Shown: piece after piece, positions 17,014-25,162 of the stretch
Position numbering within the stretch: the stretch's first letter is position 1
How the letters are laid out: each line of letters opens with the position of its first letter
Assembly (NCBI RefSeq): GCF_017873675.1
Contig: NZ_JAGGKK010000003.1
Location: 185,086 to 249,085 of the forward strand
DNA: 64,000 nt
DNA from: Virgibacillus litoralis
Lineage (GTDB): Bacteria > Bacillota > Bacilli > Bacillales > Amphibacillaceae
Direction: 5' to 3'
Notes under the pieces: model-generated
What the model saw: only the letters and a program-made list of their open reading frames with translations
Databases searched by the model: none
What the model was told of the DNA's origin: nothing
Position numbers and translations under genes: made by a program

Positions 17014-17865
17014 TTATCTATTCTGAATTACCTCTCTTGTCTTATCTAGAAAATCAACAGATTGTTCAAAGTTTAAAGAAGCCAATCCTGTGAATAAGAT
17101 ATCAACAATATTTAGCTGCGCAATTCTTGATGCTGTAGCTCCACTTCTTATACTCTTTTCCAATGGCGAAGCATATAAATTCACATTAGCAAGGTTTTGT
17201 ACTGTGTTACTGCTATAGCCAGTCAACGAAATAATGTTTGCGTTATTCTTTTTAGCTATTTTAACTGTATCAATAATTTCTTTCGTTTCTCCTGAATACG
17301 AGATAGCGAGTACAACATCCCTATCATTCAAATGAACAGCTGATGTAAGTTGTGTGTGACTGTCTGTCAAAGCTTCGCACCACTTATTAATGCGCTTACA
17401 TTTTTGCTCAAAATCAAAGGCAACAATTGCTGAAGCTCCAACACCTATTACTACAATTTTTCTTGCATAATCAAGTTTATCGATAGCTTTTTCCATACTG
17501 TCTTCGTCAATCAATGCTAACGTACTTTCAATGGAACGATAATTATTATGCGAAATGAATTTAATAATCTGTGATAAGTTTGCATCAGCAGCAATATCTT
17601 CATATCTGTCAGTAGTAATTCCATCCTGATTAGCGGATGCAGAAATACTTAATTTCAGTTCTCTAAATCCTTTAATATGTAATGAACGACACATGCGAAT
17701 AATTGTAGCCTCACTAGTATTAGTGTTCTTCGCTAACTGGGCTATCGGCATATCCAATATAGCCTTTGAATTGTTGATTATATAATTTGCAACCTTTTGC
17801 TCAGAAGGTCTTAACGTAGATAATCCTTGCCTGATTCGTTCCATGCCGTTAAACATAGGCTTCAA
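17014..17865 (-). CDS. RpiR/MurR-family transcriptional regulator heading the salvage operon
   Basis: This 283-residue regulator has an N-terminal RpiR helix-turn-helix (RPSEQKVANYIINNSK, SEATIIRMCRSLHIKGFRELK) and a C-terminal SIS domain (about 120-250, VVIGVGASAIVAFDFEQKCKRI and LAISYSGETKEIIDTV). It is similar in layout to the RpiR protein at 7368, so the operon is bracketed by two paralogous sensors. TTG at 17865 gives good spacing from AAAGG; ATG at 17856 is an alternative nine bases after GGATGAG. It stands first in the operon behind the promoter and palindrome at 17938-17981 and probably controls itself and the operon. Ligand is inferred to be an amino-sugar phosphate. Confidence 0.92.
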   Translation of the reverse strand: MKPMFNGMERIRQGLSTLRPSEQKVANYIINNSKAILDMPIAQLAKNTNTSEATIIRMCRSLHIKGFRELKLSISASANQDGITTDRYEDIAADANLSQIIKFISHNNYRSIESTLALIDEDSMEKAIDKLDYARKIVVIGVGASAIVAFDFEQKCKRINKWCEALTDSHTQLTSAVHLNDRDVVLAISYSGETKEIIDTVKIAKKNNANIISLTGYSSNTVQNLANVNLYASPLEKSIRSGATASRIAQLNIVDILFTGLASLNFEQSVDFLDKTREVIQNR

Positions 17866-17937
17866 CTCATCCTTTTCATTTACCTGAAAAAACAGTTAAC
17901 TAGTTTAGAAGTTTTACTCCTTAAATATATGTCACTT

Positions 17938-17981
17938 ATGTAGTTAAGCTACATTTTAGAGTAATATTTTTAACATGTCAA
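17938..17981 (-). promoter_or_regulatory. Promoter and palindromic operator of the salvage operon
   Basis: On minus, TTGACA (17981-17976) and TAAAAT (17958-17953) are 17 bases apart. The palindrome ATGTAG-N5-CTACAT (17938-17954) begins at the end of the -10 box and covers the expected transcription start, as a repressor site would. The promoter is a strong call; assignment to the adjacent RpiR protein is inference. Confidence 0.8.
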
Positions 17982-18050
17982 TAAACTATAGTAATTTTCT
18001 AATAATTGAGCATACGAATTAACAAGCTCTTTTTTTGGGCAAAGAAAAAG

Positions 18051-18073
18051 AGAGTGTGCACTATGCACACCCT
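18051..18073 (-). terminator. Terminator of the flavodoxin gene
   Basis: The stem GTGTGCA (18054-18060) with TGCACAC (18064-18070), extended by outer pairs, is followed on minus by CTCTTTTTCTTT. It lies directly after the flavodoxin stop. Confidence 0.75.
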
Positions 18074-18084
18074 CCAATCTTTAA

Positions 18085-18537
18085 CTATTCCTCTATCATC
18101 CCACAAAACGCCTCAGCAAATTGCTGACATCTTACTACGTCCTGTTTATCAGGTTCAAGGTCAACTATTAAGCGCTCCGCTACTAAAGTTGCTTGCTTTT
18201 CTTTAAACCTTTCCCCCATCAATTGTGATGCTCCACCATACGAATCGTAAAAGGAATCCCCGGATCCGAAGACACCGACAATTTTCCCGGTAATGTCCAC
18301 GTCATCGAGTTCTTCATAAAAATCCTCAGCTTCATATGGCAGCTCGCCATCGTCCCAGGAATACGTGCCAACCAGTACTCCGTCATATTCCAGAAGTTCT
18401 TCTACATCTATAGGATCAAGATCGAAAGTTTTTGTGACAACTTCATGCCCTCTATTTTCGACTACTTCCGCAATAATCTCTGCCATTAATTCAGTGTTGC
18501 CAGTCATGCTGGCATATAACATGAGTACCTTACCCAT
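18085..18537 (-). CDS. Short-chain flavodoxin
   Basis: This 150-residue protein is a typical short flavodoxin, a soluble one-electron carrier that binds FMN. The phosphate loop is YASMTGNTELMAE (about 7-19). GTYSWDDGELP (about 62-72) and FGSGDSFYDSYGGA (about 94-107) match the two isoalloxazine-binding loops. The start is ATG at 18537 after GGAGGAG with six bases spacing; the longer form from 18570 lacks a ribosome binding site. It resembles B. subtilis YkuN/YkuP, which donate electrons to desaturase or P450 partners. It is a single-gene unit with its own terminator, and its partner is not visible here. Confidence 0.95.
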   Translation of the reverse strand: MGKVLMLYASMTGNTELMAEIIAEVVENRGHEVVTKTFDLDPIDVEELLEYDGVLVGTYSWDDGELPYEAEDFYEELDDVDITGKIVGVFGSGDSFYDSYGGASQLMGERFKEKQATLVAERLIVDLEPDKQDVVRCQQFAEAFCGMIEE

Positions 18538-18661
18538 AAAAATCTCCTCCGATACTCCGAAGTATTCCATTTTATTTTAATGCTTAGTAAGAACGAATTT
18601 CAATTAAATTATGAGGGTATAACGAAATTTTTTGGGTTTTGTGACAGAATTGTGAAAACAA

Positions 18662-18872
18662 AAGCGCAAGCGCCTGTTCAGCGCCGTATGGACTGTGCCC
18701 GCGCATCGCGGGTAGGTCGACGTTGCCGCGCAAAGCGGCGGTCTTAGTCGATCTTTCTTTTCCCTGAGATAAAGGATACACGAAGAGCGTAAGCTGCCCC
18801 ACAGGACGTGGGGTGGTTCGACGTTGCCACAGGATGTGGTGGTTTTAGTCGAACATCCTTTATTTCTTATCG
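18662..18872. repeat. Tandem pair of TCGACGTTGCC ... TTAGTCGA hairpin repeats
   Basis: Two related units stand in tandem. Unit 1 has TCGACGTTGCC, a small hairpin (GCCGCGCAAAGCGGCGG), then TTAGTCGAT near 18717-18752. Unit 2 has TTCGACGTTGCC, ACAGGATGTGG, then TTTTAGTCGAA near 18817-18855. In each the ends TCGAC and GTCGA are inverted and the core differs. Each unit is preceded by another GC-rich stem (GCGCCTGTTCAGCGCC; CCCCACAGGACGTGGGG). Similar elements are common between genes in Bacillaceae. The minus-strand ORFs across it are artefacts. Confidence 0.7.
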
Positions 18873-18964
18873 TAGACACGGGGAGGGAAGTCCAGTTATC
18901 CACAACACTTAAATTTTATAATTTCCTATTCATTCAAAAAAGTTGAATCTCTAGAAGATAATTA

Positions 18965-19144
18965 GCGGACACAGGTGCCGCTATTTCAGTTTAAAAGCGC
19001 ATTTTGAGGAATACGCGGACACAGGAGCACTTATTTAACTTATATCCAAGTGAAATAGGGGTGTTTCTAGCAAATAAGGTATCTGGTGTCCGCTTAAACC
19101 TTCAAATTGCTTGTATTCCATAAAATAAGGTCCCTCATGTCCGG
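18965..19144. repeat. Array of four 22-bp motifs (two direct, two inverted) at about 50-bp pitch
   Basis: The motif GCGGACACAGG...TATTT occurs at 18965-18986 and 19015-19036 on plus, and as its inverse (AAATAAGG...TGTCCGC or TGTCCGG) at 19072-19093 and 19123-19144. Steps are 50, 57 and 51 bases. The array is thus symmetric about 19054. The architecture recurs at 30911-31150 with a related motif. Confidence 0.75.
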
Positions 19145-19457
19145 CAAAGTTGTTTCAGGCATTTCCTTGCTATTCTTTTACTTTCGTTTAACAATGACAC
19201 GATTTACAAGACGATTAAACCCTATATACAGCCTTTTTATCTTATGGTCGTACGATATTTAATATTGTTTGTATTATTTTTTTCAAAAATAATACTTTGT
19301 GTAACTACATTCGATTTTCAGGCCGAAGAAGTGGCAACAAAATACCGACAATTTTGTGGAAATTTAAAAATACCGAGTTGGCTGCTTCGATGGCTTGGTT
19401 TCATATTGTATTGGTTATCTATTCTAGAAATCGGCAATAGCCAGCTTTAATAGTGTA
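19145..19457. other. Intergenic stretch with no supported gene
   Basis: A 68-codon open frame on plus at 19244-19450 has no ribosome binding site and codes for an unlikely peptide, so nothing is called. Confidence 0.5.
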
Positions 19458-19482
19458 TACTGCACTTATGCAGTAAGAAAGG
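19458..19482 (+). repeat. Partial copy of the dispersed TGCAGTAAG repeat (P3)
   Basis: ACTGCACTTATGCAGTAAGA plus three bases match the core of the other copies. The flanking hairpin and the second palindrome arm are missing or degraded. It lies just past the lacI-type gene terminator. Confidence 0.65.
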
Positions 19483-19484
19483 TC

Positions 19485-19509
19485 AAAAAAGAAGCCCTTA
19501 AAAGGCTTC
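19485..19509 (-). terminator. Terminator of the maltodextrin operon
   Basis: GAAGCC (19491-19496) pairs with GGCTTC (19504-19509); the minus RNA then runs into six T (19490-19485). The stem overlaps the stop codon of the LacI-type gene. Confidence 0.85.
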
Positions 19510-20523
19510 CCTTTTGCTGACTGAATTTCTGAATACAATTTCATGTGGGACTGTAATTCGCTTAGCTGGTTCTGATTTATCTATGGTTTTTTCGATAAGT
19601 GCTTTGGCAGATTCTGCTCCTAATTCGTGTATATGAATATCGACAGTTGTCAGGGAAGGCCGAATGATTTCTGACAAATAAACATTGTTGAAACTAACTA
19701 ATGAAATATCGTGTGGTACAGAAAACCCCGCTTCTTCCAGTCCGCTCAGCACACCTAGACTCATTAAGTCATCACTGATCACCAATCCAGTAGGCCGAAC
19801 TTTCAGTGACAGCAGATTTTCAACTGCCTCACGCCCACCTGATTTTAAGAATTCGGTGTGGATTTTATATTCCTCACAATCTTTCAGGCCCGCTTCCTTT
19901 ACTGCAGCTTGATAGCCAGCTTCACGATCCATCGTTACGAATAATTCTTTGGACCCGCCGATGAATGCAATTCTTTCATGACCGGTTTCAATCAAATGAT
20001 TCGTAATTTCCTTACCAGCTGTGAAATTATCGTTATCAATATGTGTAACTTCATCGATATCCTCGTAAGGCTTACCTACAATTACGTAAGGAAAATTTTT
20101 GTCATGCAAAAAATTCATAACTCTATCGTTTAGGCGTGAATATAATAGAATAATCCCGTCAACGTAACTTCCGTATACCATTCGTTGCACTTCAGCAAAA
20201 ATCTCCTCTTCGGTAATGCCACTCGACAATGTCATGGAGTATTCCATATCATGTGTGACTGAGCCAATTCCACGTAATATTTCAGGAAAAAAGGGATTTT
20301 GCAGTGCTTTATCAGCAGACGATGGTAAAACCACACCTATCGCTTTAGTCGACTTAACCGCTAAGTTTCTAGCACTTACATTAGGATGGTACCCTAATTC
20401 CTTCATCGCCTTTCGTACCTTTTCCTTAGTCATAATACTGATTCTTGGATTGTTTGCAATTACACGAGATACGGTAGAGGGCGCGACACCTGTTGCTTTT
20501 GCTACATCTTTAATTGTTACCAT
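19498..20523 (-). CDS. LacI-family regulator, probable maltodextrin repressor
   Basis: This 341-residue LacI/GalR regulator starts VTIKDVAKATGVAPSTVSRVIANN, the classic helix-turn-helix, followed by the hinge helix (SARNLAVKST) and a periplasmic-binding-protein-like core. I chose ATG at 20523, six bases after GAGGGTGA, over the GTG at 20532 inside that site. It is the last gene of the malE-malF-malG-GH31 operon. Two sites at 26495-26566 with the LacI-type centre CGGTTGCA or ACCGATTTCA at the malE promoter are its likely operators. Function as MalR-type repressor released by maltose or maltodextrin is inferred from position and site type. Confidence 0.92.
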   Translation of the reverse strand: MVTIKDVAKATGVAPSTVSRVIANNPRISIMTKEKVRKAMKELGYHPNVSARNLAVKSTKAIGVVLPSSADKALQNPFFPEILRGIGSVTHDMEYSMTLSSGITEEEIFAEVQRMVYGSYVDGIILLYSRLNDRVMNFLHDKNFPYVIVGKPYEDIDEVTHIDNDNFTAGKEITNHLIETGHERIAFIGGSKELFVTMDREAGYQAAVKEAGLKDCEEYKIHTEFLKSGGREAVENLLSLKVRPTGLVISDDLMSLGVLSGLEEAGFSVPHDISLVSFNNVYLSEIIRPSLTTVDIHIHELGAESAKALIEKTIDKSEPAKRITVPHEIVFRNSVSKREAF

Positions 20524-20547
20524 AATCTTCACCCTCTACTTTTTGTT

Positions 20548-22893
20548 TTATTTTACTAAAGATATTGCTACATTATCATTATTATTAAGTATAACATCCT
20601 GTTCATCATGTAACCCATGGACATTTACATGAATTTTACCATAAGCAGGTTTATAATGACCACTTTGGTCTGAGACGGTAACAACCACAGCATTGGTTGT
20701 TGATTTCACTTCAATTGATAACTCCATAAATGCTCCGTTTTCAAAATCAAAAGTTTCTCCATCATCATCATAGTACGTAAAGTTGTATGTTTCACCGTTT
20801 GCTCCTGCATAAACATCCATTTGAACATGGTGAGGATTTTTATTTTGATTCGATGTCCACTCACCTTGCATGATTGCAGTACCTTGTTTGATAAAAATAG
20901 GCATCCTATCTAATTCTGCATGAATTAAATGTGCTCTTTTCCCTTCATATTGAACACCAGTTTCATAATCAATCCACTGACCTGCAGGCAAATACACTGC
21001 ACGATCTGTCACGGATGGTGCCAATATTGGCGCAACCACCACATTGTTTCCAATCATAAATTGATCATTTATATTATACGTTTTCTGATCTTCTGGATAC
21101 TCCATGAACAAAGGTCGCATTACCGGATGGCCGGTTACACTCGCTTGGTAAAACAATGAATATAACTGGGGCATCCATATGTAGCGCATTTGAATATATT
21201 TTTTCATAATCGCTTCATTGTCTTCACCGAACTGCCATGGTTCCTGATAAATGGTACCCATTGCTGAATGATTACGGAAATAGGGTGTAAAAGCACCTAC
21301 CTGTGTCCAGCGAACCAATAATTCTGCACTCGTATCATGGGCAAAACCACCTACATCAGGTCCGGCAAATGGTACGCCAGAAACGCCTAGATTCATCACC
21401 ATTGGCAACGACATTTGTAAGTGCTCCCAGAAACTGCGGTTGTCACCTGTCCAGACAGAAGCATAGCGCTGTACGCCTGCAAAACCTGCACGAGTCAATA
21501 AGAATGGCCGCTTACCATTAAGCTGCTTTTCCATACCTTCGTACGTTGCCTTGCTCATCAATAGACCATAAACATTATGCAGCTCCCGATGGGTTGCTGG
21601 CTTCCCATCATTACGATGCATCACATCAACATCCATTGTTTTCGTGTCATTAAAAACAGCTGGCTCGTTCATGTCGTTCCAAATACCTTCAATACCAATA
21701 GACGTATAAACTTCATGTTTATCAGCCCACCAGTTACGAACACTTTCTTCGGTCAGGTCAGGGAATGCACTTTCACCTGGCCAAACATCCCCAATATATA
21801 CATCACCTTCAATGTATTTACAAAATTGGTTCTGAGTAATTCCTTCCTGATAGATCGTGTACTCTGCATCTTTTTTAACACCGGGGTCAACTATTGGTAC
21901 AATTCGAATCCCCATTTCGCGCAAGTCAGCAATAAGTTTCGCAGGATCCGGAAATTTCTCTTTATCAAACGTAAACACACGATATTCGTTCATGTAATGA
22001 ATATCGAGATGGATAACATCAATTGGAATATCCTTCTCTACAAAGTTAGAGGCAAGCTCTCTTACTTCCTCTTCTGATTTATAACTGTAGCGTGACTGGT
22101 GATAGCCTAGTGCCCACTTTGGCGGCAATGGCATTTTACCAGTAAGATGTGTGTATTGCTGCAATACCGACTTTGGTTCAGGTCCAGCCAGAACATAATA
22201 ATCAAGCTGCCCGCCTTCTGCTTTGAATGAATATCCATTATTATCAGCTTTCATATTAAAAGTTGTTCGGAATGTATTATCAAAGAACAGTCCATGTGCA
22301 CGACCATTACGCAGTGTCATGAAATAGGGAATGGATTCATACAATGGATCTGTTTCAGGATTATGTGGTGCATACACATCTGTGTTCCACATTTCATACG
22401 TTTCGCCACGTTTATCAAGATGGCCGGATTTTTCACCGAATCCATAAAAATGATCATCTTCACTCATTTTTTTAAATGCCGTAACCTCACCATTTTCCCG
22501 ATAGGCCATACCACGCTCTCCTTCTTCAAGAAATGTGTTCCCATCATGATCCAATATTGTAAGGCGAAATGGCGATTTTTGGATAGTAACATTTAGTTTA
22601 TCTGTTTTCAGTACAACTTGTTCTTCTGAGTCGCTGTCTTTTACGTCTACGTATTCCGGACTAGCTATAACTGCGTAAGAACCATTCAGTTTCGGTTCAT
22701 TAAATTGATTCATCACAACTCTGATAATCGAATTTGTAAAAAATTGTATGGTAACCTGACCATTCTCACATTGAAAAAAATAGCCGGTATCCAATTGTTT
22801 ATAGGATTTCATACTGCCGATATCACGATATAGTACTGCTTTGGATTGCTGCTCGTTTCCTGGATGTATTGCAAAGCTAGTATCTTCAAGCAT
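20548..22893 (-). CDS. GH31 alpha-glucosidase
   Basis: This 781-residue glycoside hydrolase family 31 enzyme removes glucose from the non-reducing end of alpha-glucosides. The nucleophile lies in GIWNDMNEP (Asp407) and the acid/base in WTGDNRSFW (Asp484). Other signatures are PPKWALGYHQSRYSY (about 257-271), IPIDVIHLDIHYMN and PYFRNHSAMG. N-terminal galactose-mutarotase-like and C-terminal beta domains are present at normal length. There is no signal peptide, so it acts in the cytoplasm on imported maltodextrins. It lies 40 bases after malG and 24 before the lacI-type gene in the same operon. The ribosome binding site AGGGGG is rather distant from the ATG. Confidence 0.95.
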   Translation of the reverse strand: MLEDTSFAIHPGNEQQSKAVLYRDIGSMKSYKQLDTGYFFQCENGQVTIQFFTNSIIRVVMNQFNEPKLNGSYAVIASPEYVDVKDSDSEEQVVLKTDKLNVTIQKSPFRLTILDHDGNTFLEEGERGMAYRENGEVTAFKKMSEDDHFYGFGEKSGHLDKRGETYEMWNTDVYAPHNPETDPLYESIPYFMTLRNGRAHGLFFDNTFRTTFNMKADNNGYSFKAEGGQLDYYVLAGPEPKSVLQQYTHLTGKMPLPPKWALGYHQSRYSYKSEEEVRELASNFVEKDIPIDVIHLDIHYMNEYRVFTFDKEKFPDPAKLIADLREMGIRIVPIVDPGVKKDAEYTIYQEGITQNQFCKYIEGDVYIGDVWPGESAFPDLTEESVRNWWADKHEVYTSIGIEGIWNDMNEPAVFNDTKTMDVDVMHRNDGKPATHRELHNVYGLLMSKATYEGMEKQLNGKRPFLLTRAGFAGVQRYASVWTGDNRSFWEHLQMSLPMVMNLGVSGVPFAGPDVGGFAHDTSAELLVRWTQVGAFTPYFRNHSAMGTIYQEPWQFGEDNEAIMKKYIQMRYIWMPQLYSLFYQASVTGHPVMRPLFMEYPEDQKTYNINDQFMIGNNVVVAPILAPSVTDRAVYLPAGQWIDYETGVQYEGKRAHLIHAELDRMPIFIKQGTAIMQGEWTSNQNKNPHHVQMDVYAGANGETYNFTYYDDDGETFDFENGAFMELSIEVKSTTNAVVVTVSDQSGHYKPAYGKIHVNVHGLHDEQDVILNNNDNVAISLVK

Positions 22894-22933
22894 CCCTAAG
22901 ATTACCCCCTACCTGTCAAAATTACTATTTTTC

Positions 22934-23773
22934 TTATCCTTTTGATCCTCCTGCCGTTAATCCGGAAATCAGATAACGCTGCAGGAATAAATATATACCT
23001 GCGATCGGTATAGCAACCAAAATGGAACCTGCTGCAAATCGAGTGAAGTTATTAGAGAATTGATCATTTATAAAGTTAAACAACCCAACTGCTAATGTAT
23101 AGTTACTCTCACTTGTAAGCACAATTGATGGCAACAGGAAGTCAAACATCGGCATCATGAAGTTAAATAAAGCTACAACCGCAAGAATTGGCTTTGCCAA
23201 TGGAAGCATGATGCTCCAGAAAACCCGTAAATGGCCAGCACCATCGATACGTGCTGCCTGGTCAAGTTCACGTGGTATCGTGTCAAAGTACCCTTTTACG
23301 AGCCACGCATTAAATGGGATTTGTCCACCCAAATAAATCAGAATTAACCCAGTCAGTGAATCTAACAGACCAATCATATTCAGGAATATATATAAAGCTA
23401 CCATTGCCATCATGACTGGAAACATTTGCAATAGTAAAAAGACATATAACCCGTTTTTCCTTCCAACAAATTGATACCTGGAAAAAGCATAGGCTATAAG
23501 AGACGTTAGAATCACACTTCCTGCTGCGACGAATGATGATACAATTAATGAGTTCTTGTACCAGACTAGATAATCACTGCCATCGCTGAACAGCCATTTA
23601 TAATGCTCTAATGAGAAGCTTTCCGGAATAATAGATGATGAATATAAACTAGTTCCCGGATTAAGTGACATTCCAACTGTCCATATTAGAGGGTAAAATA
23701 TAATAATCGATACAACCGCGATAATAATGTAAATTGCAGATACTTCCAATTTTGATTTCAGCTTCTGATCCAT
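22934..23773 (-). CDS. malG: Maltodextrin ABC transporter permease MalG
   Basis: This 279-residue permease is of the MalG type, with the first helix IYIIIAVVSIIIFYPLIWTVGMSLNP, EAA loop RELDQAARIDGAGHLRVFWSIMLPLAKPI and end LISGLTAGGSKG, a typical MalG C-terminus. Its ATG overlaps the malF stop by one base (TAATG). With MalF it forms the pore for maltose or maltodextrin. No MsmX/MalK ATPase gene is nearby, as usual in Bacillaceae where one ATPase serves several importers. The maltodextrin role rests on the GH31 and GH13 neighbours and the close family match. Confidence 0.93.
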   Translation of the reverse strand: MDQKLKSKLEVSAIYIIIAVVSIIIFYPLIWTVGMSLNPGTSLYSSSIIPESFSLEHYKWLFSDGSDYLVWYKNSLIVSSFVAAGSVILTSLIAYAFSRYQFVGRKNGLYVFLLLQMFPVMMAMVALYIFLNMIGLLDSLTGLILIYLGGQIPFNAWLVKGYFDTIPRELDQAARIDGAGHLRVFWSIMLPLAKPILAVVALFNFMMPMFDFLLPSIVLTSESNYTLAVGLFNFINDQFSNNFTRFAAGSILVAIPIAGIYLFLQRYLISGLTAGGSKG

Positions 23774-25077
23774 TATATTTCACCCTCTTCCTTAAAGGAT
23801 CTGGTTTTTCTAAACTGATAAAAGGCAAACCCTGATACAAGCAGCCCCATAATAATGGATATTACTGCTGCCATCGCGTAATTGTTTGTATCAAATGTCA
23901 GTTTATATACCCAGGATATTAAAATATCTGTCCCACCGGCATTTTGTCCTCTAACTGGCGGACCACCTTCATTAAATAGATAGATAATATTAAAGTTATT
24001 AAAGTTTTGTGCGTATTGCATAATTAGTAATGGCGCCGTTGCAAACATCACGTGCGGAAACGTAATCTCTCGGAATTTTTGCCAGCGTGATCCACCATCA
24101 ACATCTGCAGCTTCATACCAATCCTTCGAAATACTTTGGAGTACTCCAGTAAATAATGCAAACACAAATGGAAAACCAAGCCACGTCTGGATCATAATAA
24201 TCGCAACGCGTGAATAAAGCGGGTCACTTAACCATGGCAGACCATCACCGCCGATTAGTGGGATGATGATATCTCTGTTAATTGCTCCAAACTCATCATT
24301 AAACATTGCTGCAAAAATCAGAATGGTCACAAATGCTGGTACTGCCCATGGAAGAATTAGAATAGTACGAATGATCCTTTTGAATTTAACTCTTGGATCA
24401 TTGACAAGTACAGCCAAAAATAGTCCAAGGGCAATTTGTAAAGTTGTCGCAACAACTGTCCACACAATTGTCCAAGCAAAAACGCTAATAAACGTATCCT
24501 GCCATATCGGTACAGTAACCAACTCTACAAAGTTATCAAAGCCAACCCAGTCTACTAGATTTCGTGGCGGTGAATTAAATAGATTGTAATTTGTAAACGC
24601 CAGTAATACTGAAAAGATTAGCGGAAAAATAACCACGAAAACCATGAGAAGCAGCCCTGGAAATGTCATCAAATATGGAAATGTATTATCATATGCAACT
24701 CGTATCGTGTCTTTTAGCTTAAGCGGTTTCCATCCATTTTGAATTTTCTTCGCCTGTTTTCGTGCATCGTACACATTAAATACATATAATGCCGCAACTA
24801 TAATAATTGTGATTAGTGAAAGAACACCAATAACAAGCAAGCGTATCGAGTGATCCGTTCCTGCAATGGTTCCTAACGTTCGCAGCCCCCAGATTCCGTA
24901 ATTCAATGATTGGAGAGCTGTCAGCAGAAACGCTATTTCAATAACAATTAACGAAATCCCTTTTATATAGCGACGGTTGTACAATTGTCCCAAGCCAGCA
25001 AATAAAATCGATAAAATCGTTGCAACCTTTGGACTGTGGTTCTTGCCGGTTTTTTGCTTATTGTCAGGAGAAGACAA
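23773..25077 (-). CDS. malF: Maltodextrin ABC transporter permease MalF
   Basis: This 434-residue permease is longer than common MalF-like proteins of Gram-positives because of an N-terminal region with extra helices (ILSILFAGLGQLYNRRYIKG and onward). The permease core has PYLMTFPGLLLMVFVVIFPLIFSVLLAFTNYN and the EAA loop DWYEAADVDGGSRWQKFREITFPHV, then the MalF-typical IYLFNEGGPPVRG. The start is TTG at 25077, eight bases after AAAGGGGG; no in-frame ATG with a ribosome binding site is near. It is separated from malE by a strong stem-loop. Confidence 0.93.
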   Translation of the reverse strand: MSSPDNKQKTGKNHSPKVATILSILFAGLGQLYNRRYIKGISLIVIEIAFLLTALQSLNYGIWGLRTLGTIAGTDHSIRLLVIGVLSLITIIIVAALYVFNVYDARKQAKKIQNGWKPLKLKDTIRVAYDNTFPYLMTFPGLLLMVFVVIFPLIFSVLLAFTNYNLFNSPPRNLVDWVGFDNFVELVTVPIWQDTFISVFAWTIVWTVVATTLQIALGLFLAVLVNDPRVKFKRIIRTILILPWAVPAFVTILIFAAMFNDEFGAINRDIIIPLIGGDGLPWLSDPLYSRVAIIMIQTWLGFPFVFALFTGVLQSISKDWYEAADVDGGSRWQKFREITFPHVMFATAPLLIMQYAQNFNNFNIIYLFNEGGPPVRGQNAGGTDILISWVYKLTFDTNNYAMAAVISIIMGLLVSGFAFYQFRKTRSFKEEGEI

Positions 25078-25117
25078 TTTTGGTACCCCCTTTTAGGTCC
25101 TGATGAACAAACAGAAT

Positions 25118-25143
25118 GATGGGAAGAGTTAACTCCCCCCATC
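25118..25143 (-). promoter_or_regulatory. malE-malF intercistronic stem-loop
   Basis: The 26-base sequence folds completely on the minus RNA (GATGGGGGGAGTT with AACTCTTCCCATC, two G-U pairs). No T tract follows. It parallels the well-known malE-malF intercistronic structures and hairpins at 4759 and 14336. Confidence 0.7.
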
Positions 25144-25162
25144 AAAAATCATTGCTTGGTAT

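Noticed and set aside
18584..18903. Two minus-strand ORFs of 72 and 99 codons
   Set aside because: They cross the TCGACGTTGCC hairpin repeats and have no start signals; the open frames come from high GC.
18965..19144. CRISPR array
   Set aside because: The units are regularly spaced but in both orientations, imperfect and only four in number, with no cas genes.
19244..19450. 68-codon plus-strand ORF
   Set aside because: No ribosome binding site, overlaps nothing conserved, and an odd hydrophobic sequence in A+T-rich DNA.
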